DNA of 64,000 bases from an uncultured Stenotrophomonas sp. (GTDB lineage Bacteria > Pseudomonadota > Gammaproteobacteria > Xanthomonadales > Xanthomonadaceae), in assembly GCF_945952405.1 (NCBI RefSeq), contig NZ_CAMFIA010000014.1:1-64000 (forward strand), written 5' to 3'. Below, in pieces: positions 1 to 8,977 of this stretch. The notes beneath the pieces are model-generated. The model saw nothing but the letters and a program-made list of their open reading frames with translations. It made no database searches and had not been told where the DNA came from. Numbering within the stretch: position 1 is the first letter of the stretch; each line of letters begins with the position of its first letter. The translations under genes and the position numbers were made by a program.

Positions 1-12
1 AGCGAGCCGCCC

Positions 13-40
13 ATTATAGCCGGCTTTTTCGCTTCGTCAA
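13..40 (-). promoter_or_regulatory. Strong sigma70-type promoter firing out of the left edge (proximal copy)
   Basis: Read on the minus strand, TTGACG (35-40) and a perfect TATAAT (13-18) are separated by 16 bases. A run of six A residues lies just upstream of the -35 box, like an UP element. The GC-rich stretch after the -10 (GGGCGGCTCG) looks like the discriminator of a stringently controlled promoter. It is the second of two near-identical tandem promoters, an arrangement usual for rRNA or other translation genes, so the gene it drives, outside the window, is probably of that kind. That identity is inference; the promoter itself is read directly. Confidence 0.75.
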
Positions 41-134
41 CACCTTTTTTCAAGGCCGTCTCACCGGGGTGGACGTTGTTGCCGATGCCGCTTCGCCGTT
101 GGACCCGAGGGCCTTTCGTCGTTGCGAGCCGCCT

Positions 135-162
135 ATTATGCCGGACTTTTAGAGTCCGTCAA
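135..162 (-). promoter_or_regulatory. Strong sigma70-type promoter firing out of the left edge (distal copy)
   Basis: On the minus strand TTGACG (157-162) and CATAAT (135-140) are again 16 bases apart. About 45 bases around it (124-170) are an imperfect direct repeat of 2-48, including the shared GTGTTGACG start and the GGCGGCTCGC discriminator. It lies 122 bases upstream of the proximal promoter. Confidence 0.7.
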
Positions 163-422
163 CACCTTCGTTCGATCATCTCGTCCGGCGGTGGTGGCGT
201 CGCTGTTCGCGTGCCGTTTCCGAAGAAGCGATGCGCTGCAGCAAGGGAGCGAATTCTAGAGATCCTGCAGATTTCGTCAAGCCTTTTCTTGCACGGTGAT
301 GACAGAACCAACGCTACATCACGCATGACGTACGCTCGAACATCGCTGCGGCGTTGACCGCGCGTTGCGCGGCCAACGCCGCAGGGGCTATCAATGCACG
401 GTTGGGTAACGGAGAGACGGCA
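163..422. other. Intergenic region before benE, no gene recognised
   Basis: No convincing coding sequence is seen here; short open frames lack ribosome sites and recognisable composition. The stretch must hold the upstream region of the leftward promoters and the promoter of the rightward transporter gene, but I could not assign a clear -35/-10 pair to the latter. Confidence 0.5.
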
Positions 423-1610
423 ATGAGCGTGCAGGTGCGGCGGGCGTGGTGGCGCGATCTTTCGGTACCGGCGATCGTCGCCGGCTTCATTACAGTGCTG
501 GTCGGTTTCGCCAGTTCCGCCGTGATCGTGTTCCAGGCCGCGCAGGCGGTGGGCGCCAACCAGGCACAGATCGCATCATGGATGTGGGCATTGGGCCTGG
601 GCATGGGCGTGACCTGCATCGGGCTGTCGCTGCGCTATCGGGTGCCGGTGGTGACGGCATGGTCGACCCCTGGCGCGGCAATGCTGGTGGTCGGTGCGGG
701 TGGCGCTTCGTTGTCCGAGGCCACCGGTGCCTTCCTGCTGGCTGCACTGCTGGGCCTGCTGGCCGGATTCTCCGGTGTGTTCGCGCGCTTGATGCAACGG
801 GTGCCGATGGCACTGGCCGCCGGCATGCTGGCCGGCGTGCTGCTGCGCTTCGGCCTGGATGTGTTCGTGGCCATGAACACCCAGCTGGTACTGGCGCTGG
901 CAATGTTCGCCACCTGGCTGGCTGGACGCCGCCTGTTCCCGCGCTATGCGGTCATTGCCACCCTGCTGGTCGGCATCGCGGTCGCGGCCAGCCGCGGCCT
1001 GCTGCATGCACAGCAGGTGCAGCTGCAACTGGCGGTCCCGCAATGGGTGACGCCGTCCTTGTCCTGGACCGCCGTGGCCGGCATCGCCCTGCCCCTGTTC
1101 GTGGTCACCATGGCTTCGCAGAACATTCCCGGCGTCGCGGTCATGCGTGCGTCCGGCTACGAGGCCCCGGTGTCACCCCTGATCGGCTGGATCGGCGTGG
1201 TCAACACGCTGTTGGCCCCGTTCGGTGCCTACGCCCTCAACCTGGCGGCCATCACCGCCGCGATCTGCATGGGCCGCGACGCGCATGAAGATCCGGCACG
1301 ACGCTATACCGCCGCCATGGCCGCCGGCGCCTTCTATATTGTCATCGGGCTGTTTGGCGCCACGGTGGCCGCCTTGTTCGCCGCCTTCCCGAAGGAACTG
1401 GTGGCCTGCGTGGCCGGCATCGCGCTGTTCGGCACCATCGGCAACAGCCTGGCCAGCGCACTGGCCGTGGAACGTGACCGCGAAGCCGCGCTGGTCACCT
1501 TCCTGGTCACCGCATCCGGGGTGTCACTGGCCGGCATCGGCTCGGCATTCTGGGGACTGGTGGCCGGTGCGCTGTGCCTGCTGGTGCTGCGGGCACGGAC
1601 ACCGGCCTGA
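423..1610 (+). CDS. benE: Benzoate/H+ symporter family transporter (BenE-like)
   Basis: Predicted inner-membrane secondary transporter of the BenE family, which imports benzoate-type aromatic acids with protons. The 395 residues are almost entirely hydrophobic, about 12 membrane segments, with the N-terminal RAWWRDLSVPAIVAGF start typical of the family and the usual length (about 390-400). The ATG at 423 is chosen because GGAGA lies just upstream and the product starts directly at the conserved N terminus; an in-frame extension to 354 has no support. No benzoate catabolic genes are adjacent, so the substrate is not confirmed; members of this family are often found alone. Confidence 0.85.
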   Translation: MSVQVRRAWWRDLSVPAIVAGFITVLVGFASSAVIVFQAAQAVGANQAQIASWMWALGLGMGVTCIGLSLRYRVPVVTAWSTPGAAMLVVGAGGASLSEATGAFLLAALLGLLAGFSGVFARLMQRVPMALAAGMLAGVLLRFGLDVFVAMNTQLVLALAMFATWLAGRRLFPRYAVIATLLVGIAVAASRGLLHAQQVQLQLAVPQWVTPSLSWTAVAGIALPLFVVTMASQNIPGVAVMRASGYEAPVSPLIGWIGVVNTLLAPFGAYALNLAAITAAICMGRDAHEDPARRYTAAMAAGAFYIVIGLFGATVAALFAAFPKELVACVAGIALFGTIGNSLASALAVERDREAALVTFLVTASGVSLAGIGSAFWGLVAGALCLLVLRARTPA

Positions 1611-1720
1611 GAACAGCCCTCAGCGCTGCAGCGCACCGATGGTATTGAGCACGGCGATTCCCTGCCTGGGATGAATCGGTTGAAGCGGCCAGCAACGGCG
1701 GATCCGAAGCTGCGCTGGGC

Positions 1721-2491
1721 TCAGGCGGATGCCGCCTGCGCCAGGTACATCACCACCACCACGACAATGGCCACCACAGCTGCGCCCAATGCGTTGGTAT
1801 CGCCGCGCGCCGACAGTTCGCTGAGCAGGCGCGCCTGGTCATCACCGGCCAGCGCGCGTGCACGGGCGATCTCGCGCTGGCAATGCGCCAGGTACCAGCG
1901 GTTGGCATACACCGCGGCGGTGACATTCAGTACCAGGGCCATGATCGCGGACACGCCCTCGGGAACATCCAGCAACACTTCGGCGATGCTGAAGAAGAGC
2001 AGCGTACCAGCCCAGATCGCCGCGAGCCGGTACATCCTGCGGTAGACCATCCAGATCACGCCGATCAGGAATGCCGGCCAGTGCCAGCTGCCAGTCGCGT
2101 CGGCGACGCCATGGTCCAGCCGCCAGCGCTGGCGATAGACCGGGAAGTTGCCCCCCACCACGGCGGCATACAGGGCCATGTCACCTTCCAGCCCCGCGGG
2201 GGTCGCGGACACGGACGCCGCGGCCGGCGCACGATAGGGATCGGACGGATTGGCGCTCGCGGCAATGCCGGCCACGGCGGCAGGCACCGCTTCAAGCGCG
2301 GGCGGCTCCTGGCTGGCCGACGCCACCGACGGGTCCAGTTCGGCCAACGGCCGCCACGCCGGCATGCCCTCGCACCACAACAGGGTGCGCGCCGTCACCG
2401 TGCCGTCCTGCTGCAGGCGGCGCAGGCCGGCCAGATCCACCGGCCCCTGGCTCTGCTTGCTGTTGGCGTACCACCACTGTGCGTCCTGCAT
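1721..2491 (-). CDS. GYF-domain (GYF_2) membrane protein with DUF2628-like region
   Basis: The first 50 residues (WWYANSKQSQGPVDLAGL... then W-x-EGMPAWRPLAEL) match the GYF_2 domain found at the N terminus of many bacterial membrane proteins. An alanine/proline-rich linker follows, then a region with WPAFLIGVIWMVYRRMY resembling DUF2628, two or three membrane segments, and a final C-terminal membrane helix rich in Ile/Val. Function unknown. The ATG at 2491 is preferred because AAGGA sits eight bases upstream; an ATG at 2500 is nearly as good. It is convergent with benE and 48 bases upstream of the next gene on the same strand. Confidence 0.75.
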   Translation of the reverse strand: MQDAQWWYANSKQSQGPVDLAGLRRLQQDGTVTARTLLWCEGMPAWRPLAELDPSVASASQEPPALEAVPAAVAGIAASANPSDPYRAPAAASVSATPAGLEGDMALYAAVVGGNFPVYRQRWRLDHGVADATGSWHWPAFLIGVIWMVYRRMYRLAAIWAGTLLFFSIAEVLLDVPEGVSAIMALVLNVTAAVYANRWYLAHCQREIARARALAGDDQARLLSELSARGDTNALGAAVVAIVVVVVMYLAQAASA

Positions 2492-2539
2492 GTTCTCCAT
2501 CCTTGTTGCCTTCATCAAAACGGGATTGCGTGCCGCCCC

Positions 2540-3406
2540 TTACAGCGGTTCACTGGCCAGCATCTGCGCCAGCTGGTGGCGCGCGCCGGGCGCAAGGGTA
2601 ATCTGCTCGGGCCCGGCGTTGGCCACTTCCAGGCACACGTAGTCGTGCCAGCCATCACCGACATCGGCCATCTTCGCGGCGGCTTCGGCGCCTGGGTTCC
2701 AGGCCACCAGGGTCTGGCTGCCCTCGCTGCGGATCTCGATCCGCCGCTGCAGCACCGGATCACGCAGCACATAGCGGCCCTGCGTACCGGTGTAGATGCG
2801 GTCGCTGCGGCCAGGATCGCGCGGGTCACGCAGTGACCACGGCCCCTGCTGCCGGCGCATCTGCGCATCATCCTGGAGCTTGTCCAGGTACAGCAGGCCA
2901 TCGACACCTTCAACCTCGACGCGGCTGGCATCACCGACCCGGAAGTAGCTGTGCAGGGCCTGGGTGAAGGTGGCCGGCGAGGTTCCGATGTTGTCGGTGG
3001 TCAGCTGCTGGTGCAGCTGGCGGCCGACGCGTAGCTGCATCTGCAGGCGCAGGCCGAGGTCGGCAGGCAGCGATGGTGCGAGCTGCAGCTCTACCTCACC
3101 CTCGCCATTGCGCAGCACCTGCTGCAGCTCCCAGCGCGCGGTACGCACCCGGCCATGTGCGGGGACATCGGCGGCCTGGCCCTGGCGGCCGAACCACGGC
3201 CAGCACACCGGCACGCCACCGCGGATCGGCGTCGGCAGGTCGGCGCGCGTGGGGGACAGCCACAGCAGGTCCGGCTGTCCTTCCGGAATGAACGACAGCA
3301 GCTGCCCGCCGAACACGCTGATGACCGCCGTGGCACCAGGGGTGCGCACCTGCCAGGCCTCGAGCCCGTGGAACTGGACGCTGCTGATGTCCGGATTCGT
3401 CTGCAT
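2540..3406 (-). CDS. D-hexose-6-phosphate mutarotase (aldose 1-epimerase superfamily, YeaD-like)
   Basis: 288 residues. The N-terminal region contains GGQLLSFIPEGQPDLLWLS and RGGVPVCWPWFG, hallmarks of the YeaD/glucose-6-phosphate 1-epimerase group of galactose-mutarotase-fold enzymes that interconvert alpha and beta hexose 6-phosphates. LHSYFRVGD and NPGAEAAAKMADVGDG later in the protein fit the same family. The ATG at 3406 starts at the family N terminus; an upstream extension to 3541 would overlap the neighbouring gene and is rejected. The gene follows the lytic transglycosylase gene by 61 bases on the same strand. Confidence 0.88.
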   Translation of the reverse strand: MQTNPDISSVQFHGLEAWQVRTPGATAVISVFGGQLLSFIPEGQPDLLWLSPTRADLPTPIRGGVPVCWPWFGRQGQAADVPAHGRVRTARWELQQVLRNGEGEVELQLAPSLPADLGLRLQMQLRVGRQLHQQLTTDNIGTSPATFTQALHSYFRVGDASRVEVEGVDGLLYLDKLQDDAQMRRQQGPWSLRDPRDPGRSDRIYTGTQGRYVLRDPVLQRRIEIRSEGSQTLVAWNPGAEAAAKMADVGDGWHDYVCLEVANAGPEQITLAPGARHQLAQMLASEPL

Positions 3407-3467
3407 GCGATGACGCTCGTTGATGACCGCGGCGATGATGTCGCGGCCAGCGGGCGAACGGCAAGGC

Positions 3468-4715
3468 CTAGCGGCTGGCCGGCGACGCTGCGGCCGACTC
3501 CTGCTGCAACGCGCGCAGGATGCGTTGCCCGGCGCGTCCATCGGCCGGTGTCCAGCCCAGGCGCTGCTGTTCGGCCTGGATGGCGCGACGCGTGGCGGTA
3601 CCGATCATGCCGTCGGCAGCGCCGATATCGTGGCCACGCGCCAGCAGCAGGGTCTGCAGCTGGCGCCGCTCATCGCGGCCGATGCCGGGGTCGTCGGTCG
3701 GCCAGGCGGTGGCCAGGCCGGCGCCGCCGCGCAGCTGGTCGGCCAGCGTGGCGATCGCCAGTGCATAGCTTTCGGCGGCGTTGTAGCTGTAGATCGCATC
3801 GTAGTTGCGGAACACCAGCAGCGCCGGCCCCTTGCTGCCAGCCGGCAGCAGCAGGGCAGCACGCGCGTCGGCAGGCAGGTTGGCCGGTGCCAGCGCACTG
3901 CCATCCAGCGCGGTCACTCCCTGCGCGCGCCAGTCAGCCAGGGCGCGCCGCTGGGTGCGCCCGGCCTGGCTGGCGTTGAAGCCCGGCGGCACACGCACTT
4001 CCATGCCCCACGGCTCACCGCTGCGCCAACCGGCACGCTTGAGGTAGTTGGCGGTGGAGGCCAGCGCATCGGGAATGCTGCCGACCAGGTCACGACGGCC
4101 GTCACCATCGCCATCGACGGCGATGCGCGCGTAGGTACTGGGCATGAACTGCGTGTGCCCGAAAGCACCGGCCCAGGAGCCGGTCAGCCCCTGTGCCTGC
4201 AGGTCGCCGCGGTCGATCAGCTTGAGCAGGGCCAGCAGTTCACCCCGGAAGAACGGCTGGCGGCGGCCGGCGCAGGACAGCGTGGCCAGCGACTGCAGCA
4301 ACGGGCGCTTGCCGAACACGCGGCCGTAGTCGCTCTCGACGCCCCAGACCGCGACGATGGTGGCCGGATCGACGCCGTACTGCGCCGATACCCGATCCAG
4401 CAGCTCGCGATGCTGCAACAGCAGGGCGCGCCCGTCCTGCACGCGCTGACGGTCGACCAGCGCCGCCAGGTAGTCCCAGATCGGCGTGGTGAATTCGGGT
4501 TGTGCGTCGAGCAGGCCGAGCACGCTGGGGTCAGGCGTAAGGCCGGCGGTGACGTCATTGAAGCGGTCGGCACTGATGCCCTGGCTGGCGGCCGTGGCCT
4601 GCAGCCCCGCCAGGCAGCGGCTGAAGGCAGGATCGATGCCGGCCGTGGCTGCCTCAGGGGGTGTCGGTGCCGACGCGAGGGCGGCCGCCAGGCCGAGCGT
4701 GGTCAGGATGGGCAT
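3468..4715 (-). CDS. Lytic murein transglycosylase, MltB family, with peptidoglycan-binding domain
   Basis: 415 residues with an N-terminal signal-like stretch, an SLT_2 (MltB-type) catalytic domain and a C-terminal PG_binding_1 domain (DERRQLQTLLLARGHDIGAA... GTATRRAIQAEQQRLG). The catalytic glutamate lies in VWGVESDYGR; FGHTQFMPSTY and DGDGDGRRDL are family signatures. Such enzymes cleave the glycan strands of peptidoglycan to 1,6-anhydro-muropeptides in the periplasm. The ATG at 4715 has a GGAGG six bases upstream. No lipobox cysteine is obvious in the signal region, so it is more likely soluble periplasmic than lipid-anchored. Confidence 0.9.
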   Translation of the reverse strand: MPILTTLGLAAALASAPTPPEAATAGIDPAFSRCLAGLQATAASQGISADRFNDVTAGLTPDPSVLGLLDAQPEFTTPIWDYLAALVDRQRVQDGRALLLQHRELLDRVSAQYGVDPATIVAVWGVESDYGRVFGKRPLLQSLATLSCAGRRQPFFRGELLALLKLIDRGDLQAQGLTGSWAGAFGHTQFMPSTYARIAVDGDGDGRRDLVGSIPDALASTANYLKRAGWRSGEPWGMEVRVPPGFNASQAGRTQRRALADWRAQGVTALDGSALAPANLPADARAALLLPAGSKGPALLVFRNYDAIYSYNAAESYALAIATLADQLRGGAGLATAWPTDDPGIGRDERRQLQTLLLARGHDIGAADGMIGTATRRAIQAEQQRLGWTPADGRAGQRILRALQQESAAASPASR

Positions 4716-4799
4716 GGCGTCCTCCGTGTTGCCGTTGCAGGACCATCTTAGAGGCAGCGATGCGACCGAACCTGAAGCGGTCCCGGGCCGCAACCGGAC

Positions 4800-5774
4800 C
4801 TAGCCAGCACGCAGCAGGCGCAGGCCGTAGGCCGGGCTGTCGGCATTCCAGCGCTGCATGACCTGCAGGCCGGCCTGCTGCAGCAAGGCTTCGAAGCTGT
4901 CATCGGTGTACTTGTGGCTGTACTCCACGCGGATCGGTTCACCCGCAGCGAAGTGCAAGGTCTGGCCCTCCAGATGCACGTCCTGCGCCCACCGGCTGAC
5001 CAGGTCGGTTTCGATACGCAGCCGCGCGAGGCTGTAACGGGCGCGGTGCTGGAATCCGTCGAGATCGAAGTCACTGCCGATCTCGCGGTTGAGCCGGGCC
5101 AGCAGGTTGAGGGTGAACGCCGCGGTGATTCCCTGCGCATCGTTGTAGGCCGCTTCGATCAACGCCGGGTCCTTGTGCAGATCGATGCCGACCAGGGCCA
5201 GGCCATCGCGGCCCATGGTCTGGCGCATCGCACGCAGCAGGGCGACGGCGTCCTCGTCGGCGAAGTTGCCGAGGGTGGAGCCCGGGAAGAACAGCAGGCG
5301 TCGCGCCGGCTCGCGCTCCGGCGTGGGAAGCATGACGGGCCGGGTGAAATCGGCGCAGACCGGCAGCATCTCGACCTCGGGCAAGGCCGGCGCGAGATGA
5401 TCGATGCTGGACAGCAGGGCGGCGCGCGAGATTTCGATCGGCGTATAGGCCACCGAGTCCTGCAGGGCGTACAACAGCCGCGCGGTCTTGCGGCCGCTGC
5501 CGCTGCCCAGTTCCACCACGTGCAGGCGCGGACCGACGGTGCGCGCGATATCCGGCAGCACGCGCGCCAGCAGCGCCAGCTCGGTGCGCGTGGGGTAGTA
5601 CTCGGGGGTCTGGGTGATCTGCTCGAACAGGCGCGAGCCGCGCGCATCGTAGAAATACTTGGACGGCAGCTGGCGCGGAGCGCGTGACAACCCCGCCACC
5701 ACGTCGGCCAGGATCTGGCCACGGCTGGGGGTCAGGTCGGTCAGCGCCTGCAGCGCGTCATGCACAGTGCTCAT
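4800..5774 (-). CDS. egtD: L-histidine N-alpha-methyltransferase EgtD (ergothioneine biosynthesis)
   Basis: 324 residues, the normal EgtD length. It carries LPSKYFYDARGSRLFEQIT (about 36-54) and the SAM-binding motif ELGSGSGRKT (88-97), plus FPGSTLGNF and GIDLHKD, all characteristic of the DUF2260/EgtD family that trimethylates histidine to hercynine. Its ATG overlaps the stop of egtB in an ATGA junction (5771-5774), so the two are translationally coupled. The pair supplies hercynine and the sulfoxide-forming step; no EgtA, EgtC or EgtE candidate is in the window. Confidence 0.93.
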   Translation of the reverse strand: MSTVHDALQALTDLTPSRGQILADVVAGLSRAPRQLPSKYFYDARGSRLFEQITQTPEYYPTRTELALLARVLPDIARTVGPRLHVVELGSGSGRKTARLLYALQDSVAYTPIEISRAALLSSIDHLAPALPEVEMLPVCADFTRPVMLPTPEREPARRLLFFPGSTLGNFADEDAVALLRAMRQTMGRDGLALVGIDLHKDPALIEAAYNDAQGITAAFTLNLLARLNREIGSDFDLDGFQHRARYSLARLRIETDLVSRWAQDVHLEGQTLHFAAGEPIRVEYSHKYTDDSFEALLQQAGLQVMQRWNADSPAYGLRLLRAG

Positions 5775-7087
5775 GTCAGGTCCCTGGCCAGGCGCAGTCC
5801 GGAGAACTGCCAGCGCGCCGGCGGCATGAAGAAGTTGCGGTAGCTGGCCCGCACGTGGCCGCGCGGGGTGGCGCAGCTGCCGCCGCGCAGTACCCACTGC
5901 CCGCACATGAACTTGCCGTTGTACTCGCCGAGGTTGCCGGCGAACGGGCGGAACCCCGGGTAGGCGCCGTAGGCACTGCGGGTCCATTCCCATACATCGC
6001 CGAACAGCTGGCGCAAGCCAGTGCCCTGCCCCGCCTGCGGATGCAGGTGATCGTCATCGGCGAAATGGCCCTGCAGCGGCTGCGAGGCGGCGGCGGCCTC
6101 CCATTCGAACTCGCTGGGCAGGCGTGCACCGGCCCAGCGCGCACAGGCATCGGCCTCGTAGTAGCTGAGGTGGCAGACCGGCGCGTGCAGGTCCAGTGCG
6201 CGCCACCCGCCGAGGGTGAATTCGCGCTGCAGGGCATCGTCCCAGTACAGCGGGTGCTGCCACCCCTCGGCTTCGCGCAGCGCCCAGCCTTCGCTGAGCC
6301 ACCAGCGTGGTTCGCGATAGCCGCCGGCCTCGATGAAGGCCAGGTACTCGGCATTGCTCAGCGGCCGCTCGGCCAGTGCATGGGCGGGCAGCAGCACGCG
6401 GTGCGCGGGCGATTCATTGTCGTAGGCGAACGCGGCGTGCTGCGGCCAGGCGGCGGCACCCACGGTGACGATGCGCTCGGGCGATTCGATCCAGCCCTGC
6501 GCACCGACGGTACGACGGGGAGCCGCGACGGGCAGATCCTCACGGTACGCCGGTTGCAGTGGATTGCACCAGAATGCGTGCTTGATGTCGGTGAGCAGCA
6601 GTTCCTGGTGCTGCTGTTCGTGCTGCAGGCCCAGTTGCAGATGCTGCAGCGCCTGCCCGCCGAGGTCGCCTGCGGCGAGCCGGGCCTGCAGCTGGGCGTC
6701 CACCTGGTGGCGGTAGTCCTGCACCTGCTGCAACGACGGCCGTGACAGCAGGCCGCGTTGTGGCCGCGCGTGGGCCGGACCGATGCTCTTGTAGTAGCTG
6801 TTGAACAGGTAGTCCCAGGCCGGCTTATGCGCCTGCGCGGCGGCGAAGGCACCCAGCACGAAGCGTTCGAAGAACCAGGTGGTATGGGCCAGGTGCCATT
6901 TGCTGGGGCTGGCGTCGGCCATGCTCTGCAGCATGGCGTCCTCGGCACTGAGCGGTGCCGCCAGCTGCACGCTACGGGCCCGCACCTGCTCGAACTGGCG
7001 GGCGAGATCGTGCTGCGGGGCAGCGATGGCGGCAGGTACGCTGTCCATGCGGGCAGGATCGACGTTGCAGGGTGAGCGCGATGTCAT
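5771..7087 (-). CDS. egtB: Ergothioneine sulfoxide synthase EgtB (DinB plus FGE-sulfatase domains)
   Basis: 438 residues. The N-terminal DinB-like half has KWHLAHTTWFFE (about 63-74) and HEQQHQELL (156-164), which provide the three iron-binding histidines; the C-terminal half is a formylglycine-generating-enzyme fold ending in WVLRGGSCATPRGHVRASYRNFF and GLRLARD. EgtB joins hercynine to cysteine or gamma-glutamylcysteine with oxygen. There is no fused methyltransferase, so it is EgtB rather than OvoA. Start at 7087 is the longest sensible; an ATG at 7048 lacks a ribosome site. The start is divergent from the diguanylate cyclase gene across 111 bases that must hold both promoters. Confidence 0.93.
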   Translation of the reverse strand: MTSRSPCNVDPARMDSVPAAIAAPQHDLARQFEQVRARSVQLAAPLSAEDAMLQSMADASPSKWHLAHTTWFFERFVLGAFAAAQAHKPAWDYLFNSYYKSIGPAHARPQRGLLSRPSLQQVQDYRHQVDAQLQARLAAGDLGGQALQHLQLGLQHEQQHQELLLTDIKHAFWCNPLQPAYREDLPVAAPRRTVGAQGWIESPERIVTVGAAAWPQHAAFAYDNESPAHRVLLPAHALAERPLSNAEYLAFIEAGGYREPRWWLSEGWALREAEGWQHPLYWDDALQREFTLGGWRALDLHAPVCHLSYYEADACARWAGARLPSEFEWEAAAASQPLQGHFADDDHLHPQAGQGTGLRQLFGDVWEWTRSAYGAYPGFRPFAGNLGEYNGKFMCGQWVLRGGSCATPRGHVRASYRNFFMPPARWQFSGLRLARDLT

Positions 7088-7198
7088 GGTTCGGCGTCAC
7101 TCCGTTCACATGGATGACGCGCCCGCATTCAAGAAGCGGGCGCCAACGCCGCTAACGGCAATGCTGCGGCCGCGTCGTCACCGCGCTGGAATTTCTGC

Positions 7199-8479
7199 TT
7201 GCCCCTGCATCCGCTCCGCCAGCCTGCGCATTACCTGTTCGTGCTGCCCGCCGTGCTGGTTGCACTGGTGCTGTGGGCGGCGCTGGGCAATGAAGACGTG
7301 GCCAGCCCGGCCCAGCGCATCCTGCCCTGGCTGCTGGCCTGCCTCGGTGCCGGCCTGGCCCTGCTCTACCACCAGGTGCGCACGCTGTGCCTGCTGCTGC
7401 TGGTGGCGGTGGTGTTCGCCCTGCTGCACCAGGATGTCGGCGGCTACCTGCGCAGCGGCCATGTCACCGCCCTGACCCCGCTGCGCTTCCATGCGGTATC
7501 CGCCTGGTTGCCACTGCTGTTCGCCGGCCTGGCGCTGTGGCCGGAGCGTGGCCGCCGCCGCCATGACCTGCTGCTGCGCGGCATCGCCAGCGGCACCGCG
7601 CTGGTGATCTTCCTGCTGCTGGCCGCACAGCAACCGCGTGGCATGCACGACCTGTTGTCGAACCGGCACTGGCACTGGATTCCGGCCGACTGGAATGCGC
7701 TGGCACAGCTGCCGGCACTGCTGTTCCTGCTGGCCACCGCCGCGCTCGGCTGGCAGGCGTGGCGGCATCCGCGCCCGTTGCACACGGCGATGCTGCTGGC
7801 ATTGCTGTGCCTGTGGTGGATGCTGCCGCGGGTGTTCCTGCAACCGGTGCTGCTGCCCGCGCTGGCCAGCGCGGCGCTGCTGCTGATGCTGGGCGCGATG
7901 CTGCAGGAATCCTTCCACATGGCCTTCCGCGACGAGCTGACCGGCCTGCCCGGGCGCCGCGCATTCAACGAGACCCTGCAACGGGCGCGAGGCACCTACA
8001 GCATCGCGATGGTGGACGTGGACCACTTCAAATCGTTCAACGACACCCATGGCCACGACACCGGCGATGACGTGCTGCGCCTGGTGGCCTCGCGGCTGGG
8101 TCGGGTGGGCGACGGTGGCCGTGCGTTCCGCTACGGCGGCGAGGAATTCGCGGTGGTGTTCCTGGATCGCCCGGCGGCGGCCTGCGTGGATGCAGTGGAG
8201 GCACTGCGGCAGAGCATCGAGGACACCCGCATGCAGCTGCGCGACCGCAGCACGCGCAGCCGTGACGACGAAACCGGCCGCCAGCAGCGTGGACGCGGCG
8301 GCAGCGGGCAGACGGTGCAGGTGACGGTGAGCATCGGCCTGGCCGACAGCCGCGTGGATCCACGGCCGGCGGCGGTGGTCAAGGCCGCCGACCAGGCGTT
8401 GTACGTGGCCAAGGACGGCGGCCGCAACCAGGTCCGCGCGCATGCCGGCCAGCGCGTGCTGGCCGTCCGCGGTGGCTGA
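7199..8479 (+). CDS. Membrane-bound diguanylate cyclase (GGDEF)
   Basis: 426 residues: about 230 residues with six or more membrane helices, then a GGDEF domain starting near DELTGLPGRRAF (245) with an intact catalytic YGGEEF (GGEEF at 313-317) and DVDHFKSFNDTHGHDTGDDV. It should make cyclic di-GMP from two GTP. The usual inhibitory RxxD five residues before GGEEF is not conserved here; the Asp of RVGD is seven residues away. A basic, low-complexity insertion (about residues 347-370) interrupts the domain before the VSIGLA strand. The only in-frame start that keeps the first helix is TTG at 7199, with a weak ribosome site. Confidence 0.85.
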   Translation: MPLHPLRQPAHYLFVLPAVLVALVLWAALGNEDVASPAQRILPWLLACLGAGLALLYHQVRTLCLLLLVAVVFALLHQDVGGYLRSGHVTALTPLRFHAVSAWLPLLFAGLALWPERGRRRHDLLLRGIASGTALVIFLLLAAQQPRGMHDLLSNRHWHWIPADWNALAQLPALLFLLATAALGWQAWRHPRPLHTAMLLALLCLWWMLPRVFLQPVLLPALASAALLLMLGAMLQESFHMAFRDELTGLPGRRAFNETLQRARGTYSIAMVDVDHFKSFNDTHGHDTGDDVLRLVASRLGRVGDGGRAFRYGGEEFAVVFLDRPAAACVDAVEALRQSIEDTRMQLRDRSTRSRDDETGRQQRGRGGSGQTVQVTVSIGLADSRVDPRPAAVVKAADQALYVAKDGGRNQVRAHAGQRVLAVRGG

Positions 8480-8482
8480 CGC

Positions 8483-8875
8483 TCAGACCGCGTCGAGGTA
8501 GTACCAGCGGCCGTCGATGCGCAGGAAGCGGCTGTGCTCGGCCATCTTCACCGCACTGCCGCCACCGATCCGGTAACGGGCGGTGAAGCGCACTTCGGCG
8601 CTGTCGGCGCCGGTGACACGGTGTTCGTGCACGGTCAGGCCCAGCCAATGGGTGCGCTGGCCCGGCGCGTCGTCCAGCGTCAACCCGGCCGGGCGCGTAT
8701 CCGGGTGCCAGGTCTGCAGCAGGTAATCGGCCAGGCCGCGTACGTAGGCGCTGTAGCGCGAGCGCATCAGGCGTTCGGCATCGGGCGCAGCGTCGCCGGC
8801 ATGGAAGCGACCGCAGCAGGCGGCATAGTCGGCGGCCAGCCCGCAGGGACAGGGATCGGTGGAGGTTCGGCTCAT
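8483..8875 (-). CDS. YchJ family protein (SEC-C motif, UPF0225)
   Basis: 130 residues with an N-terminal metal-binding cysteine cluster (DPCPCG...ACCGRFH, Cys 9, 11, 20, 21) and the YchJ core ([22 protein letters not shown], then [19 protein letters not shown] and [13 protein letters not shown]). This is a conserved small-protein family with an NTF2-like fold and no established reaction. The ATG at 8875 begins exactly at the family N terminus. It is convergent with the diguanylate cyclase gene, three bases apart. Confidence 0.85.
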   Translation of the reverse strand: MSRTSTDPCPCGLAADYAACCGRFHAGDAAPDAERLMRSRYSAYVRGLADYLLQTWHPDTRPAGLTLDDAPGQRTHWLGLTVHEHRVTGADSAEVRFTARYRIGGGSAVKMAEHSRFLRIDGRWYYLDAV

Positions 8876-8977
8876 GTCGGCATTGTCGCCGGGTTGCAGG
8901 GATTGATCCACGCCGGGCAGGGGCCAGCGGGTGCAGGACAGGCGTATGCTGTCGCGCCCCCCTCCTGATGGATCGCC

